Source: Thermoplasmata archaeon
Lineage (GTDB): Archaea; Thermoplasmatota; Thermoplasmata; Lutacidiplasmatales; UBA184
Length of the DNA stretch: 64,000 nt
Direction of reading: 5' to 3'
Assembly (NCBI GenBank): GCA_022750195.1
Contig: JAKIWE010000001.1
Span: 180,672 to 244,671 of the forward strand
Under the pieces are notes generated by a model. That model ran no database searches, was not told where the DNA came from, and was given only the letters and a program-made list of their open reading frames with translations. Position numbers and translations under genes: made by a program. Positions 40,571 to 49,852 of this stretch are shown here, piece by piece (positions within the stretch are counted from its first letter, which is position 1; every line of letters begins with the position of its first letter).

Positions 40571-40636
40571 AGCCCGCTACCTTCGTAGTCGGTTCGGCGG
40601 TGGCTTAAACTCTGCGTTCGCGCTCGAGCGAGCCCG

Positions 40637-41047
40637 ATGACCAGCCACACGGAGTACCTCTGGTTCGAGACGCGTCTCGCTCGCGAGTTCCTGAACATCA
40701 CCGACAAGGTTCGCACCGTCGTGAAGGCGAGCGGGGTCAAGGACGGCCTCGTGCTCGTCTCGGCGATGCACATCACGGCGACGGTGTACGTCAACGACGA
40801 CGAGTCCGGGCTCATCCACGACATCGAAGCGTGGGCGGACCGGCTCGCACCGCCCGGGGACTACCAGCACCACCGGACCGGGGAGTCGAACGGGGACGCC
40901 CACCTCAAAAATCTCCTGCTCGGCCACCAGGTCGTGTTGCCGATCACGAACGGCGACCTCGACCTCGGTCCGTGGGAGCAGGTGTTCTACGGGGAGTTCG
41001 ACGGCCAGCGGCGCAAACGCGTCGTCGTCAAGGTCCTAGGGGAGTAA
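40637..41047 (+). CDS. UPF0047/YjbQ family protein
   Basis: A 136-aa single-domain protein of the YjbQ family. Conserved features are present: [20 protein letters not shown], then [20 protein letters not shown] with the clustered His/Asp/Asn that form the putative active site, and [14 protein letters not shown]. Some members show weak thiamine-phosphate synthase activity, which is notable beside the TPP riboswitch elsewhere, but the physiological role is unsettled. Short single gene; ATG at 40637. Confidence 0.88.
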   Translation: MTSHTEYLWFETRLAREFLNITDKVRTVVKASGVKDGLVLVSAMHITATVYVNDDESGLIHDIEAWADRLAPPGDYQHHRTGESNGDAHLKNLLLGHQVVLPITNGDLDLGPWEQVFYGEFDGQRRKRVVVKVLGE

Positions 41048-41068
41048 CCCCCCGCCTCGGCCCCGCGG

Positions 41069-42184
41069 TCAGCTGGCCAGGGACTCGTCCTGGACCGGGG
41101 GGGCCGCGGAGAGTCTCGGGGGACGGGGGCGCGGCGCGTCGAGGTCGACGTTGGGGATCTGACGCGCGATCTCCCGCGCCATCGCCGAGCAGGTCGACGC
41201 CGGGACCGGTCGGGAGGTGTACCCCGGGAGCGCGAGGTCGTAGGTGACGACCTTCTTCTCGGCGACCGTCGCCCAGACGGCCCGGTAGACCCGCTCGGCC
41301 GCCTCGCGCTCGCCCAAGTGGCGGTAAAGGAGCTCGAGGCAGAGGATCTCGGCGACCGGGTCGGCCTTGTCGAGACCCGCGTACTTCGGCGCCGAGCCGT
41401 GAACCGGCTCGAAGACGGCCAAGCTCTCGCCGTAGAGCGCCCCGGGGGCGATCCCGAGACCCCCGGCGAGCCCCGCGCAGAGGTCGCTGAGGATGTCTCC
41501 GAAGAGGTTCGTCGTAACGATCACGTCGTACTCGTCCGGTTTCTTGACCAGCTGCATGCACATGTTGTCGACGAGCCGCTCGTCGGCGGGGATGTCCGGG
41601 TACTTTGCCGCCACCTCGCGGAAGACGGCCTGGAAGAGACCGCCGGTGTTCTTCATGATGTTCGCCTTGTGAACCCCGGTGACCTTGCGGCGGTGCTCGC
41701 GCCGCGCAAGTTCGAAGGCGAATCGGCAGATCCGCTCGGAAGCTTTCCGCGTCACGATCGCCATCGTCTCGGCCCGACTGTGCTCGGGGTCCCCCCAGCT
41801 CTCGACGCCGGAGTAGAGCCCTTCGGTCGCCTCGCGGACGACGATCAGGTCCGTCTCGGGGAACCGAGTCCCCTCCCCGGCGATGGCGCGCGCGGGGCGG
41901 ACGGAGGCGTAAAGGTCGAGGCGCTGGCGCAGCGCGACGTTCACGCTGCGGAACCCGCCCCCGATCGGCGTAGTGATCGGACCCTTCAGCGCCACCTTGG
42001 TCCGCCGGATCGACTCGAGCACGTCGTCGGGGAGCGGCGTGCCGCGGGTCTCGATCGCTTTCTCTCCCGCGTCGACGATCGTCCAATCGATCGACACGCC
42101 GGCGGCGTCGGCCACGGTCCGGGCGGCCGCCGTGACCTCCGGTCCGATCCCGTCCCCGGGGATGAGGGTCACCTGGTAGCCCAT
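41069..42184 (-). CDS. NAD(P)-dependent isocitrate dehydrogenase-type enzyme
   Basis: Beta-decarboxylating dehydrogenase of 371 aa, most likely the TCA-cycle isocitrate dehydrogenase that works after the aconitase at 59.6 kb. Family motifs: [14 protein letters not shown], the substrate loop [13 protein letters not shown] (IDH-like, not the RELTGGIYFG of isopropylmalate dehydrogenase), [34 protein letters not shown] and [12 protein letters not shown]. Homoisocitrate or tartrate dehydrogenase cannot be fully excluded. ATG at 42184 is chosen because it gives the canonical N-terminus; the frame back to 42397 is non-coding and overlaps the mscS gene. Confidence 0.88.
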   Translation of the reverse strand: MGYQVTLIPGDGIGPEVTAAARTVADAAGVSIDWTIVDAGEKAIETRGTPLPDDVLESIRRTKVALKGPITTPIGGGFRSVNVALRQRLDLYASVRPARAIAGEGTRFPETDLIVVREATEGLYSGVESWGDPEHSRAETMAIVTRKASERICRFAFELARREHRRKVTGVHKANIMKNTGGLFQAVFREVAAKYPDIPADERLVDNMCMQLVKKPDEYDVIVTTNLFGDILSDLCAGLAGGLGIAPGALYGESLAVFEPVHGSAPKYAGLDKADPVAEILCLELLYRHLGEREAAERVYRAVWATVAEKKVVTYDLALPGYTSRPVPASTCSAMAREIARQIPNVDLDAPRPRPPRLSAAPPVQDESLAS

Positions 42185-42302
42185 CGACGCCCGCCCGAGC
42201 GCGCGAGCGGTGGCCGGGTTTAAAGGTTCGTCCAAGTCGATCGCTCGGGCCGGCGAAATCCTTCGCGGGGCGGCGGCGGTGCGGACCGGGAGTTGCTGGG
42301 GC

Positions 42303-43280
42303 CTACGTGGATTTCGTCGCCTTCGCAGCGGGAACACCCTTGCCGGTACCGCCCCGGTCCGCCAAGCGTCGCAGCACCCCGTCGACCACCGGCTCATCGC
42401 GTGGGGTCTCGCTCCACACCTCGATGAGAGCGTCCCAGGTGGTCGCCGTTACGTCGACCACGAAGCATCGGGGCTGGGGGACGACGCCGGACGGGACGGC
42501 GAACTCTCGAGCGAAGGCCTGGATCTCGCTCTCGAGCTCGGCGACCGGAAGACTGCGGGGTAGCGTGAGCCGGATCCGTGTCAGCCGGTACCGGGTCTGG
42601 CTCAGGTTGGTCACCACCGCGCCGTAGACGACGCCGTTCGGGATCCGAGCGGTCCGGCCGTCGTCGAGCCGGAGCACCGTGTAGAGCAGACCGACCTCCC
42701 GGACCGTACCGCGGATCTCCGGGGCCGTCGCCTCGTGCGGGTAGCTCGGTCCAATCTGCGGATACGGCGCCAGCACGAGCCCGATGCGGTCGCCGGTGCG
42801 GAAAGGTCCGGCGAAGACGATGATCAGCCCGGCGAACATGTTCGAGAGGACGGTCTGGCTGGCGAGGCCCAGGACGATCCCGGCGAAGGCGCTCCCGAAG
42901 AGGATCGACTGGACGTCGGTGATGCGGAAGACGAAGAGCAACGCGAGGAACATCAGGGTACCGATGACGATGTCCACGACCAGCCGGACCGTGCCGGCGT
43001 ACCGGACGTTGCCCGCCTCATCGAGGGAGGTCCGGACCGCGCGACCGAACGCGCGCGCCGTGAGGTACCCGACGAGCACCACCGCGCCGGCTTCGGCCAG
43101 CGTGAACAGGATCGGAGGGTTCGACCCGAAACAGACGGTGCAGAACTGGCGGGCGAGCAGCGCGAGCGCGATCCCGAGCCCGAGCGCGACGGCCAGCGTG
43201 CCCAGCAGCTCCGCGGCGAGGCGCGTGATGACGCTACGACGACGCTTCGCCATCGGTGGCCCGGAGAGGGGTTGCGCCAT
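42303..43280 (-). CDS. MscS-family mechanosensitive ion channel
   Basis: Membrane channel of 325 aa that opens under osmotic down-shock. Three or four N-terminal membrane segments are followed by the pore-lining helix and beta domain signature: [41 protein letters not shown], and [19 protein letters not shown], with [15 protein letters not shown]. The C-terminal alpha/beta domain is shorter than in E. coli MscS. ATG at 43280 sits about 28 bp from an AT-rich patch shared with the divergent Orc1/Cdc6-like gene. Confidence 0.9.
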   Translation of the reverse strand: MAQPLSGPPMAKRRRSVITRLAAELLGTLAVALGLGIALALLARQFCTVCFGSNPPILFTLAEAGAVVLVGYLTARAFGRAVRTSLDEAGNVRYAGTVRLVVDIVIGTLMFLALLFVFRITDVQSILFGSAFAGIVLGLASQTVLSNMFAGLIIVFAGPFRTGDRIGLVLAPYPQIGPSYPHEATAPEIRGTVREVGLLYTVLRLDDGRTARIPNGVVYGAVVTNLSQTRYRLTRIRLTLPRSLPVAELESEIQAFAREFAVPSGVVPQPRCFVVDVTATTWDALIEVWSETPRDEPVVDGVLRRLADRGGTGKGVPAAKATKST

Positions 43281-43303
43281 AGGGTTTCCGGAGGTGAACG
43301 ATG

Positions 43304-43322
43304 AAATCTAAGATTTCTTATA
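43304..43322. promoter_or_regulatory. AT-rich promoter patch between mscS and the Orc1/Cdc6-like gene
   Basis: AAATCTAAGATTT (5-bp inverted arms) runs into CTTATAG. The latter is about 26 bp from the ATG at 43345 (plus strand). The minus-strand reading of the palindrome is about 28 bp from the mscS ATG. Another short palindrome, ATGGAAATTCCAT, follows at 43327-43339. Confidence 0.45.
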
Positions 43323-43344
43323 GCTCATGGAAATTCCATACTCG

Positions 43345-44652
43345 ATGATGCCCCTCGTTCGCGCCGAGGTGTTCGGTCCGGAGTTCGTGCCCCCGGTGCC
43401 TGTCGGTCGGCGAGGTGAGCTCGCGACCATCAGCGAGTGGTTAGGCGACCCGCAGCCCTCCTCCCCTCCCCCCTGGGCGGCGGCCGTGGTGGGCCCCCGG
43501 GGTTCCGGCTCGTCCACGGTCGCCCGGCTCGCCGCCCGACGTCTCAACGAGTCGATCCGCCGCGAGCACGGGGGTGTAGGAGCCCGAACGGTCACCGTGC
43601 GGGTCCGAGGCTTGCGCGGGGCGCACGCCGTCGCGACGAGCCTGCTCACCCAGCTGGACCCGGGGTTCCGGGGGCGGGGGTTCCGGGTCGTGGAGATAGC
43701 CGCGGGCCTCCTCCGACGGTTACGCCGAGACGGACGGCCGGTCATCGTCCTCCTCGACGACATCGCCCCGGGCGTCGGGGATCTCTCCGACCTGCTGCGC
43801 GCCTTCCTCCAGCCGGCCCGGTTCCTGCCCGAGGGCGCGGAGCGAATGGACCGGATCTGGCTCCTCCTAAGCGGAGTGCCGGAGGCCGTCGGGACCTGGG
43901 AGCGGTCGGTCGCGTTTGGACTCCCGGGAGGGAACGTGCTCCGCCTGCGACCGTACTCTGCCGAGGACCTTCGCCAGATCGTTCGCGACCGCGCCGAGCG
44001 GGCGTTGGGGCGCGAGGCACCTCGCGACCTCGTGACGCGCGTTCTCGCTCGCGTTCAGCGCGAAGGGGCCGGGGCGGAACGGGCGGTCGAACTCCTGCGA
44101 CGAGAGCTCCTGGGTCCCGAACCGCGTCCGCCGCTCGGGCCGCTCTCGGCGTCCTCGAGGGAAGCCCCGATCGAGCGTAGAGTCCTGACGGCGCTCCACC
44201 GGGCGGGGGCCTATCACGGCGTTCGACTCCGTGACGTCCGAGTCTGGGAGGCGCGGCTCGCCCACGAGGAAGGTCTCGGTCCGATGCCGGCGACCACGCT
44301 CTGGCGTCGAATGGTGCAGCTGGAGGCGGCGGGTCTCCTTCGGCGAAGGGTCCGACCCGGTGGCGTCGGCGGGACCGAGTCGATCGTCGAGCTCACGGAC
44401 GCGGCCGAGGTTACGCCGGGTGCTCCGGATACTCGTCCAATCGTCGATGCCCTCGGCGCGGCGTACCGGCCCCGGGCGACGGGGCCGGAGCCGCCGGCGG
44501 CTCCATGGCAATCTCCTTTGGCGGGGATCCGGCCTCCGGATGTCGGAGTTGCAAGGCGACCTGGCGGGCGAGCGTGGGGGAGCGTAGCACCGACGCGATC
44601 CGGTCCAGCGGCGCCTGGCGGAGCGCCTCCCGATCGGCGTAGCCGGCGCTGA
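43345..44652 (+). CDS. Orc1/Cdc6-like AAA+ protein with degenerate ATP site
   Basis: Paralogue of the archaeal replication initiator. The 435-aa protein has the Orc1/Cdc6 order: P-V-GRRGEL at the N-terminus, P-loop region VVGPRGSGSSTVARLAARRL, Walker B VIVLLDDI, sensor-1 region WLLLSGVPEAVG, the PYSAEDLRQIVRDRAERALG block and GAERAVELLRRELLG, then a winged helix (about 280-350). The Walker A lysine is Ser (GSGSST) and Walker B has DD instead of DE, so ATP hydrolysis is doubtful. ATG at 43345 fits the promoter; 43327 is the upstream alternative. The Pro/Gly/Arg tail after about 355 overlaps hel308 for 242 bp. Confidence 0.75.
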   Translation: MMPLVRAEVFGPEFVPPVPVGRRGELATISEWLGDPQPSSPPPWAAAVVGPRGSGSSTVARLAARRLNESIRREHGGVGARTVTVRVRGLRGAHAVATSLLTQLDPGFRGRGFRVVEIAAGLLRRLRRDGRPVIVLLDDIAPGVGDLSDLLRAFLQPARFLPEGAERMDRIWLLLSGVPEAVGTWERSVAFGLPGGNVLRLRPYSAEDLRQIVRDRAERALGREAPRDLVTRVLARVQREGAGAERAVELLRRELLGPEPRPPLGPLSASSREAPIERRVLTALHRAGAYHGVRLRDVRVWEARLAHEEGLGPMPATTLWRRMVQLEAAGLLRRRVRPGGVGGTESIVELTDAAEVTPGAPDTRPIVDALGAAYRPRATGPEPPAAPWQSPLAGIRPPDVGVARRPGGRAWGSVAPTRSGPAAPGGAPPDRRSRR

Positions 44653-46714
44653 ACAGGAGCCGCCCTCGAGCCCGTCCGATCCCGCGCAGCCGGACCAGGT
44701 CGAGGAGTTCCTCCTTGACCCCATACCGGACCCGCAGCGCGAGGTCGTCGACGGGACGAGCGAGCGGCTTGCGGAAGGCGGCCGCGATCCGCGAGAGGCC
44801 GAACAGGAGCCATTCCGCGTCCTCCGCCTTGGCGTGCAGGTCGCCCGCGCCGATCCCGAACCGTTCGGTCAACGCCACGATCGGCGTCTCGTCGAGCCAG
44901 GCTTCGAGCACGGCGGCGGTCTTGAGCGAGCCGAGCATCAGTTCGAGCGGCGTGTCGAGCGGCTCCTCCTCGGCCTTGACGAGCAGTTCCACCTCCTCCT
45001 CGGCGTACCGCGCGACGAACTCCGCCTCCTCGCCACGCCGAAGGAACAGCGGCGGGAGGTCGGGCGTCGCGGCGACGGCGGCGAGGAGGGCGAACGGGCG
45101 GACCCCGATCGGAGCCCTCTCGATCGCGCGGCGCAGCGCCACCGCGCTCATCGGGTCGAGGTAGAGGTCGCTCGTCAGTTCGCCGAAGCCCGTCGCGCGA
45201 AGTCCGGGGCCCGGTTCCAGGAGCCCGTGGCCTTCCAGGAAGCCGCGGACGGCTTCGACCTTCTCCGTCAGCGCGTCGAGGGGGAGGGTGCGGCCGTAGA
45301 AGGTGCCTCGGAAGAACGTCGCGAGCTCCTCGCGCGAACGGACCTCCCCGCTCGCGACGAGCGCGAGAAGATGCATCCGCAGCGCCGGCTCGGCGGCGAG
45401 ACGGGACTCCACATCCTCGGGGGGCGCCCCGAGCACGTCGTCGAGGAGCCGCGCTTCGTCCTCCGGGTGACGCGCGATCACGATCGCCTCGCCGACGCGG
45501 TCGAACCGTGGACGGCCCGCGCGACCGCACATCTGTTGGATCTCCAGCGCCGGGATCGGCGCCTGCATCCCGAGGTGGTCGTCGTACCGGGTCGTGTCGC
45601 GGATGATCACCCGCCGGGCCGGCAGGTTGATCCCGGCCGCGAGCGTCGGCGTCGCGGCGAGCACCTTGAGCTTCCGCGTGAGGAACGCCCTCTCTAGCAG
45701 CCGGCGCTCGGCGTTGTCGAGGGCGGCGTTGTGGAAGGCGACGCCGCGCGGCACGAGGCCGGCGAGGTGTCGGAGACCCTCGGTCTCCTCCTCCGCGACC
45801 AGGTGCAACTGCTGGGCGACCTCGGCCGCGGCGGCTTTCTCCTCCGCGGAGAGCGTCGCCGCGACGAGCGGCGCGACGTGCTGGGCCGCCTGCTCGCTCC
45901 CGCGGCGGGTGCTGACGAAGATGATCGCCTGTCCGCCTCCGGCCAGCGTCTCCCGGACGAGCCGTTGGACCCCGTCGCCCGGGGGGCCGACCTCGCGCGT
46001 CTCGAGGTCGGTGAAGGTGACGCGCCCGTCGAGGTAGACTCCGCTTCGTAACGGGACCGGACGGAAGTCGCTCGCGACGTGCACGGCATCGAGCCACGAG
46101 GCGAGCTCGGCGGAGTTGCCGACCGTCGCCGACAGGGCGACGATCTGGAGGTCCTTGTGGCGCCGGCGAAGCCGGGTGAGCGTGACCTCGAGCGTCGGCC
46201 CGCGATCCGGGTCGCGCATGAGGTGGACCTCGTCCGCGACCACGACCCCGAGGCGGTCGAGCCAGGGCGACCCGCGACGGAGCAGGCCGTCCGCCTTTTC
46301 GCTCGTCGCGACCAGGAGATCGAGCCGCTCGAGCTTGGCGGCGGGTAGGTCGAAGTCGCCGATCGACAGGCCGACCTTGAAGCCCAGCGACGCAAACTCG
46401 GAGAGCTCGTCGAACTTCTCCTGCGCGAGCGCGCGGAGCGGCACGAGGTAGAGCCCGGTCCGGTGCTCGCGCACGGCGCGGAGCAGAGCGAGATACGCGA
46501 CGAGCGACTTTCCGCTCGCCGTCGGGCAGGCGAGGACCAGGCTTCGCCCGCTCAGCACGTGGGGCAGCGCTTCGGCCTGGGGCGGGTAGAGCGCCTCGAT
46601 CCCGTGGGCGCGAAGCACCGCGCGGATCTCGGGGTCCAGCGGCAGATCATCGACGGTCGACGGCCGTAGGGAAGGGGACGGGGGAACGGCCGGTCCTGTC
46701 GTCCGACGCCCCAT
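44411..46714 (-). CDS. hel308: Hel308-type superfamily 2 DNA helicase
   Basis: Ski2-like 3'-5' helicase acting at stalled forks and in recombination. The 767-aa protein has Q-motif region LYPPQAEAL, motif I CPTASGKS (63-70), DEVH in ADEVHLMRD, SATVGN, the second RecA domain with FVSTRRGSE and TLAAGINLPARRV, motif VI QQMCGRAGRP, then winged-helix and ratchet domains and a final HhH (RLRGIGRARGRLLFSAGY). ATG at 46714 is the natural start; the open frame back to 47818 is a shadow of the acyl-CoA dehydrogenase. Its 3' end overlaps the convergent Orc1/Cdc6-like gene. Confidence 0.93.
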   Translation of the reverse strand: MGRRTTGPAVPPSPSLRPSTVDDLPLDPEIRAVLRAHGIEALYPPQAEALPHVLSGRSLVLACPTASGKSLVAYLALLRAVREHRTGLYLVPLRALAQEKFDELSEFASLGFKVGLSIGDFDLPAAKLERLDLLVATSEKADGLLRRGSPWLDRLGVVVADEVHLMRDPDRGPTLEVTLTRLRRRHKDLQIVALSATVGNSAELASWLDAVHVASDFRPVPLRSGVYLDGRVTFTDLETREVGPPGDGVQRLVRETLAGGGQAIIFVSTRRGSEQAAQHVAPLVAATLSAEEKAAAAEVAQQLHLVAEEETEGLRHLAGLVPRGVAFHNAALDNAERRLLERAFLTRKLKVLAATPTLAAGINLPARRVIIRDTTRYDDHLGMQAPIPALEIQQMCGRAGRPRFDRVGEAIVIARHPEDEARLLDDVLGAPPEDVESRLAAEPALRMHLLALVASGEVRSREELATFFRGTFYGRTLPLDALTEKVEAVRGFLEGHGLLEPGPGLRATGFGELTSDLYLDPMSAVALRRAIERAPIGVRPFALLAAVAATPDLPPLFLRRGEEAEFVARYAEEEVELLVKAEEEPLDTPLELMLGSLKTAAVLEAWLDETPIVALTERFGIGAGDLHAKAEDAEWLLFGLSRIAAAFRKPLARPVDDLALRVRYGVKEELLDLVRLRGIGRARGRLLFSAGYADREALRQAPLDRIASVLRSPTLARQVALQLRHPEAGSPPKEIAMEPPAAPAPSPGAGTPRRGHRRLDEYPEHPA

Positions 46715-46764
46715 CGGACCGACCGACGGGTGCGCGGTACTAAGCGTGGCGGGGGGGCGTGAAC

Positions 46765-47883
46765 TCAGCCGGTGAGCAGGGAGCGCCCTAGGATGAGTTC
46801 CTGGATCTCCGTCGAGCCTTCGACGATCGGGAAGACACGCGCGTCTCGGAGGACTCGACCCACTTCGGAATCCGAGAGGGCGGCCGAAGGCCCCGAGAGG
46901 GCGAAGGCGCGTTGGGCGTTGCGGTTGGCGGCTTGGGAGGCGAAGAGCTTCGCGGCTGAAGCGGCCTGCACGAAGGCGACGCCGGCGTCCTTCCGGTCGG
47001 CGGCGCGCTCGACGAGGGCGCGTGCCGCCTCGACCTCGACGAAGGCGCGTGCCACCTCCGCCCGCTTCCAATCCTCCGGGTTCGCCGACGCGGCGGCCCG
47101 CGCCAACTCGAACGCGCGTCGGGCGACGCCGAGTGCGCAAGCGGCGATGCCGACGCGTCCTCCCGCGAGCGCCTCCATCGCGATCTTGAATCCGTCCCCT
47201 TCGGCCCCGAGCAGACAGCGCGACGCCACCTCGGCCTCCTCGAAGACGAGCTCCGTCGTCTCGCTCCCTCGGAGGCCGAGCTTGTCGAGGCGCTGGGCGA
47301 CGGTCAGCCCCGGAGTGGAGGCGGGGATGACGAACGCGGAGATCCCCCGGTGCCCCGAGCCAGGCTCCTTCGTGGCGAACGATAGGATCGTCCCCGCCGT
47401 CGCGGCGTTGGTGATGAACATCTTCGAGCCGGTGAGCCGGAACCCCGAGGGGGCCGGCGCGTACCAGCACGCGAGATGTGCGGCATCCGAGCCGACCCCC
47501 GGCTCGCTGAGCGCGAAAGCGCCGAGACGCTCGCCCTTGGCGAGCGGAGGAACGAACTCGTCGATCTGGCTTTCCGTGCCGAACTGGACGATCGGCTGCG
47601 CCGCGACGGCGATGTGGACGGAGAGGAGGGTGGCGACGGCCGCGCTCGCCGACGCGATCTCCTCGAGAACGGCGGCCAGGGTCCGGTTCGAGGTCGGCGT
47701 GCCTCCGCAGGAGGCGGGGAGTGCGAGACCCATGAGCCCGGAGCCGGCAAGCGCCGGCAGTAGGCCGTCCGGGAGGCGGTCGGCGCGGTCGATGGTGGCG
47801 GCGTTCGGGGTGAGCCAACTCCGGGCGAACTCCACGGCTCGCGCACGCCAGCAGGCGACCTCCAACTCCCGCTCTTCGCCCAC
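46765..47883 (-). CDS. Acyl-CoA dehydrogenase family protein (second copy)
   Basis: FAD-dependent acyl-CoA dehydrogenase of 372 aa. Helical N-domain, middle strand domain (LGAFALSEPGVGSDAAHLAC, MFITNAATAG), C-domain with IAMEALAGGRVGIAACALGV and the family end RVLRDARVFPIVEGSTEIQE, keeping the catalytic-base Glu. The GGYGY region before it is changed to ALSGPSAAL, so it is a divergent paralogue of the copy at 3278-4426. GTG at 47883 is 27 bp from a shared TATA and gives a normal N-terminus; an ATG at 47943 would overlap the start codon of rqcH. EtfAB from 1.5 kb is the probable electron acceptor. Confidence 0.87.
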   Translation of the reverse strand: MGEERELEVACWRARAVEFARSWLTPNAATIDRADRLPDGLLPALAGSGLMGLALPASCGGTPTSNRTLAAVLEEIASASAAVATLLSVHIAVAAQPIVQFGTESQIDEFVPPLAKGERLGAFALSEPGVGSDAAHLACWYAPAPSGFRLTGSKMFITNAATAGTILSFATKEPGSGHRGISAFVIPASTPGLTVAQRLDKLGLRGSETTELVFEEAEVASRCLLGAEGDGFKIAMEALAGGRVGIAACALGVARRAFELARAAASANPEDWKRAEVARAFVEVEAARALVERAADRKDAGVAFVQAASAAKLFASQAANRNAQRAFALSGPSAALSDSEVGRVLRDARVFPIVEGSTEIQELILGRSLLTG

Positions 47884-47904
47884 GGCGAGGCCGACCCGCG
47901 CAGC

Positions 47905-47914
47905 CTCATATGGC
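47905..47914. promoter_or_regulatory. Single TATA element serving divergent acyl-CoA dehydrogenase and rqcH
   Basis: CTCATATGGC is the only AT-rich patch between the genes. It lies 27 bp from the GTG at 47883 on the minus strand and 32 bp from the ATG at 47942 on the plus strand, so both mRNAs would be (nearly) leaderless. Confidence 0.5.
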
Positions 47915-47941
47915 CCCTCCCTCGTGGAGGTCCGAGGGTCC

Positions 47942-49852
47942 ATGGCCGCACCGCAGACGCCGGCGGCCAAGGACCGTTTCACGGCCATCGACACGCTCGC
48001 CGTCGTCCGGGAGCTCCGCGCGGCCGGTCGACTCCGCGTCGACAAGGCGTTCGACCTGCCCGACGGGGGTCTCTCGATCGCCTTCCGCGCGCCGGGGGCG
48101 GGGCGCAAGGAGCTCGTCCTCCAACCGGGGCGATACGCCGCCTTCCTCCCGGAGCGGCCCGACCACGCCGAAGAGCTCAGCCCGATGGCGAAGGAGCTTC
48201 GTCGCCTCCTCACCGGGGCGGTCGTCACCGCGGTCGCCGACCCGGCGGGAGAGCGGGCGCTCGAGCTCGAGCTTCGTCGCGGGGACACTCCCGACCCGTT
48301 CCACCTCGTCGTCGAGCTGTTCGGGACCGGGAACCTGCTGGTCGTGCGCGGCCCCACGATCGTCGCCGTGCTCCGGCCCCGTGCCTGGGCCCACCGGCTC
48401 CTGCGCGTGGGGGCTCCGTACCAGCGACCACCGCAGCGGGGGAATCCGTGGTCGGCCTCGACCGCGGAGCTGGCGGCGCAGCTCGCCAGCTCACGGACGG
48501 ACCGCATCAGCACGCTCGCCGCTCGGCTCGCGCTCGGAGGACCCCTCGCCGAGGAACTGGTCGTACGGGCCGGTCTCGCCGCGGAAGTGCCGGGCCCGAC
48601 GGAGGCCACGTCGAGCGCTGCCCTGCTCCGGGCCGCGATGGACGAGCTCCTGACGGAGGTCGGCGAGGTCCCTAAGGGATACCTCTACCGCCGGGGCGAG
48701 GTCTCCGCGGACGTCGAGCCGTTCCAAGCGCGGCGCTGGCGGGACCAGCCCGACGTCGAGGAGGTCGCCCACCCGACCTTCTCGGAGGCGGCCCACCTGT
48801 ACTTCCGATCGCCCCCTCCGGCCCCCCCGCCCACCCCCTCGGAGAAGCGCGTCGAGGAACTTCGGCGTCAGAAGGAGCGTCAGGAGGTCGCGATCGTCGA
48901 ACACCGTACCGAAGTGGCTCGGCTCGTGAGCTCGGCCGACGCCCTGTTCTCCCACTTCGCTGAGGTCGAAGCCCAACGCGTTGCCTCCGAGGCCGACCCT
49001 GAAGCCAGCGAGCCGACGATCGAGGTGGAGCTCAACGGGACGAAGATCCCCGTCTATCGCCAACGGCCGCTCGCCGAGTCCGCGCGCGAGCTGTACGAGG
49101 AATCCAAACGGGTACGGTCGAAACTGGAGGGGGCGGTCGCGGCGCTGGCCGAGACCGACCGGGGGATCCTCCGCGCGGAGGGCGAGGGTGCTTCCGCCAC
49201 CGAGGCCCGGGCGAAGCGCGCGGGGGAGCCCGAACGCCGCACGCCGTTCTGGTTCGAGCGGTTCCGCTGGTTCCTCTCCTCCGAAGGGTTCCTCGTCCTC
49301 GGGGGTAGGGACGCGGGCTCGAACGAACAGCTCGTCCGTCGGTACTTGCACGCCCGAGACCTCTACGTTCACGCCGATATCCACGGCGCGCCGAGCGTGG
49401 TGGTCCGGGCGGGGGAGGTCGCGGGCGCCGCCCCGACCGAGGTCACGCTCAAGGAGGCCGGCCAGTTCGGCGTGGCCTTCTCCAAGGCTTGGAAGGCTGG
49501 GCTCGCGTCGTCGACCGCGTACTGGGTGACCTCGGAGCAGGTCTCGAAGGCGGGGGCGAGCGGGGAGTTCGTCCCTCGGGGGGCGTTCGTCATCCACGGG
49601 ACCCGGCATCCGCTCGGTGACCTACCGACGGAGCTCGGCATTGGCCGCGTCCAGTACGAAGGCGTGGAGCTGTGGTCCGTCGGGCCGCCGTCGGCCCTTC
49701 AGGGCCGCGGGGCGCTCCGTTTCCGGCTGACTCCGGGCGAGGAACGGGAACGTGCTCGGTCGGAGTCCGAACTGGCCCGCGAGCTCGGGGTATCTCGGAA
49801 TCTGCTCCAGTCGCTCCTGCCGTCCGGAGGGCTGACCGCCCTGCGGGCGTAG
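47942..49852 (+). CDS. rqcH: Ribosome rescue factor RqcH (NEMF/Rqc2, NFACT family)
   Basis: Binds split large subunits with stalled nascent chains and recruits alanyl-tRNA for C-terminal tailing. The 636-aa protein has the NFACT-N domain (TAIDTLAVVRELRAAGRLRV start; NLLVVRGPTIVAVLRP), a helical/coiled-coil middle (about 300-410) and the NFACT-R domain (FRWFLSSEGFLVLGGRDAGS, ARDLYVHADIHGAPSVVVRA). ATG at 47942 matches the family start; the open frame back to 46772 is antisense to the dehydrogenase. Its end overlaps the convergent zinc-finger gene by 154 bp. Confidence 0.93.
   Translation: MAAPQTPAAKDRFTAIDTLAVVRELRAAGRLRVDKAFDLPDGGLSIAFRAPGAGRKELVLQPGRYAAFLPERPDHAEELSPMAKELRRLLTGAVVTAVADPAGERALELELRRGDTPDPFHLVVELFGTGNLLVVRGPTIVAVLRPRAWAHRLLRVGAPYQRPPQRGNPWSASTAELAAQLASSRTDRISTLAARLALGGPLAEELVVRAGLAAEVPGPTEATSSAALLRAAMDELLTEVGEVPKGYLYRRGEVSADVEPFQARRWRDQPDVEEVAHPTFSEAAHLYFRSPPPAPPPTPSEKRVEELRRQKERQEVAIVEHRTEVARLVSSADALFSHFAEVEAQRVASEADPEASEPTIEVELNGTKIPVYRQRPLAESARELYEESKRVRSKLEGAVAALAETDRGILRAEGEGASATEARAKRAGEPERRTPFWFERFRWFLSSEGFLVLGGRDAGSNEQLVRRYLHARDLYVHADIHGAPSVVVRAGEVAGAAPTEVTLKEAGQFGVAFSKAWKAGLASSTAYWVTSEQVSKAGASGEFVPRGAFVIHGTRHPLGDLPTELGIGRVQYEGVELWSVGPPSALQGRGALRFRLTPGEERERARSESELARELGVSRNLLQSLLPSGGLTALRA

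Noticed and set aside
42185..42397. N-terminal extension of the isocitrate dehydrogenase frame
   Set aside because: Arg/Pro-rich and overlapping the mscS gene; the canonical [12 protein letters not shown] start follows directly after ATG 42184.
47944..48609. Upstream extension of the second acyl-CoA dehydrogenase frame
   Set aside because: Ser/Arg-rich antisense shadow of rqcH; a normal family N-terminus starts at 47883 behind a TATA box.
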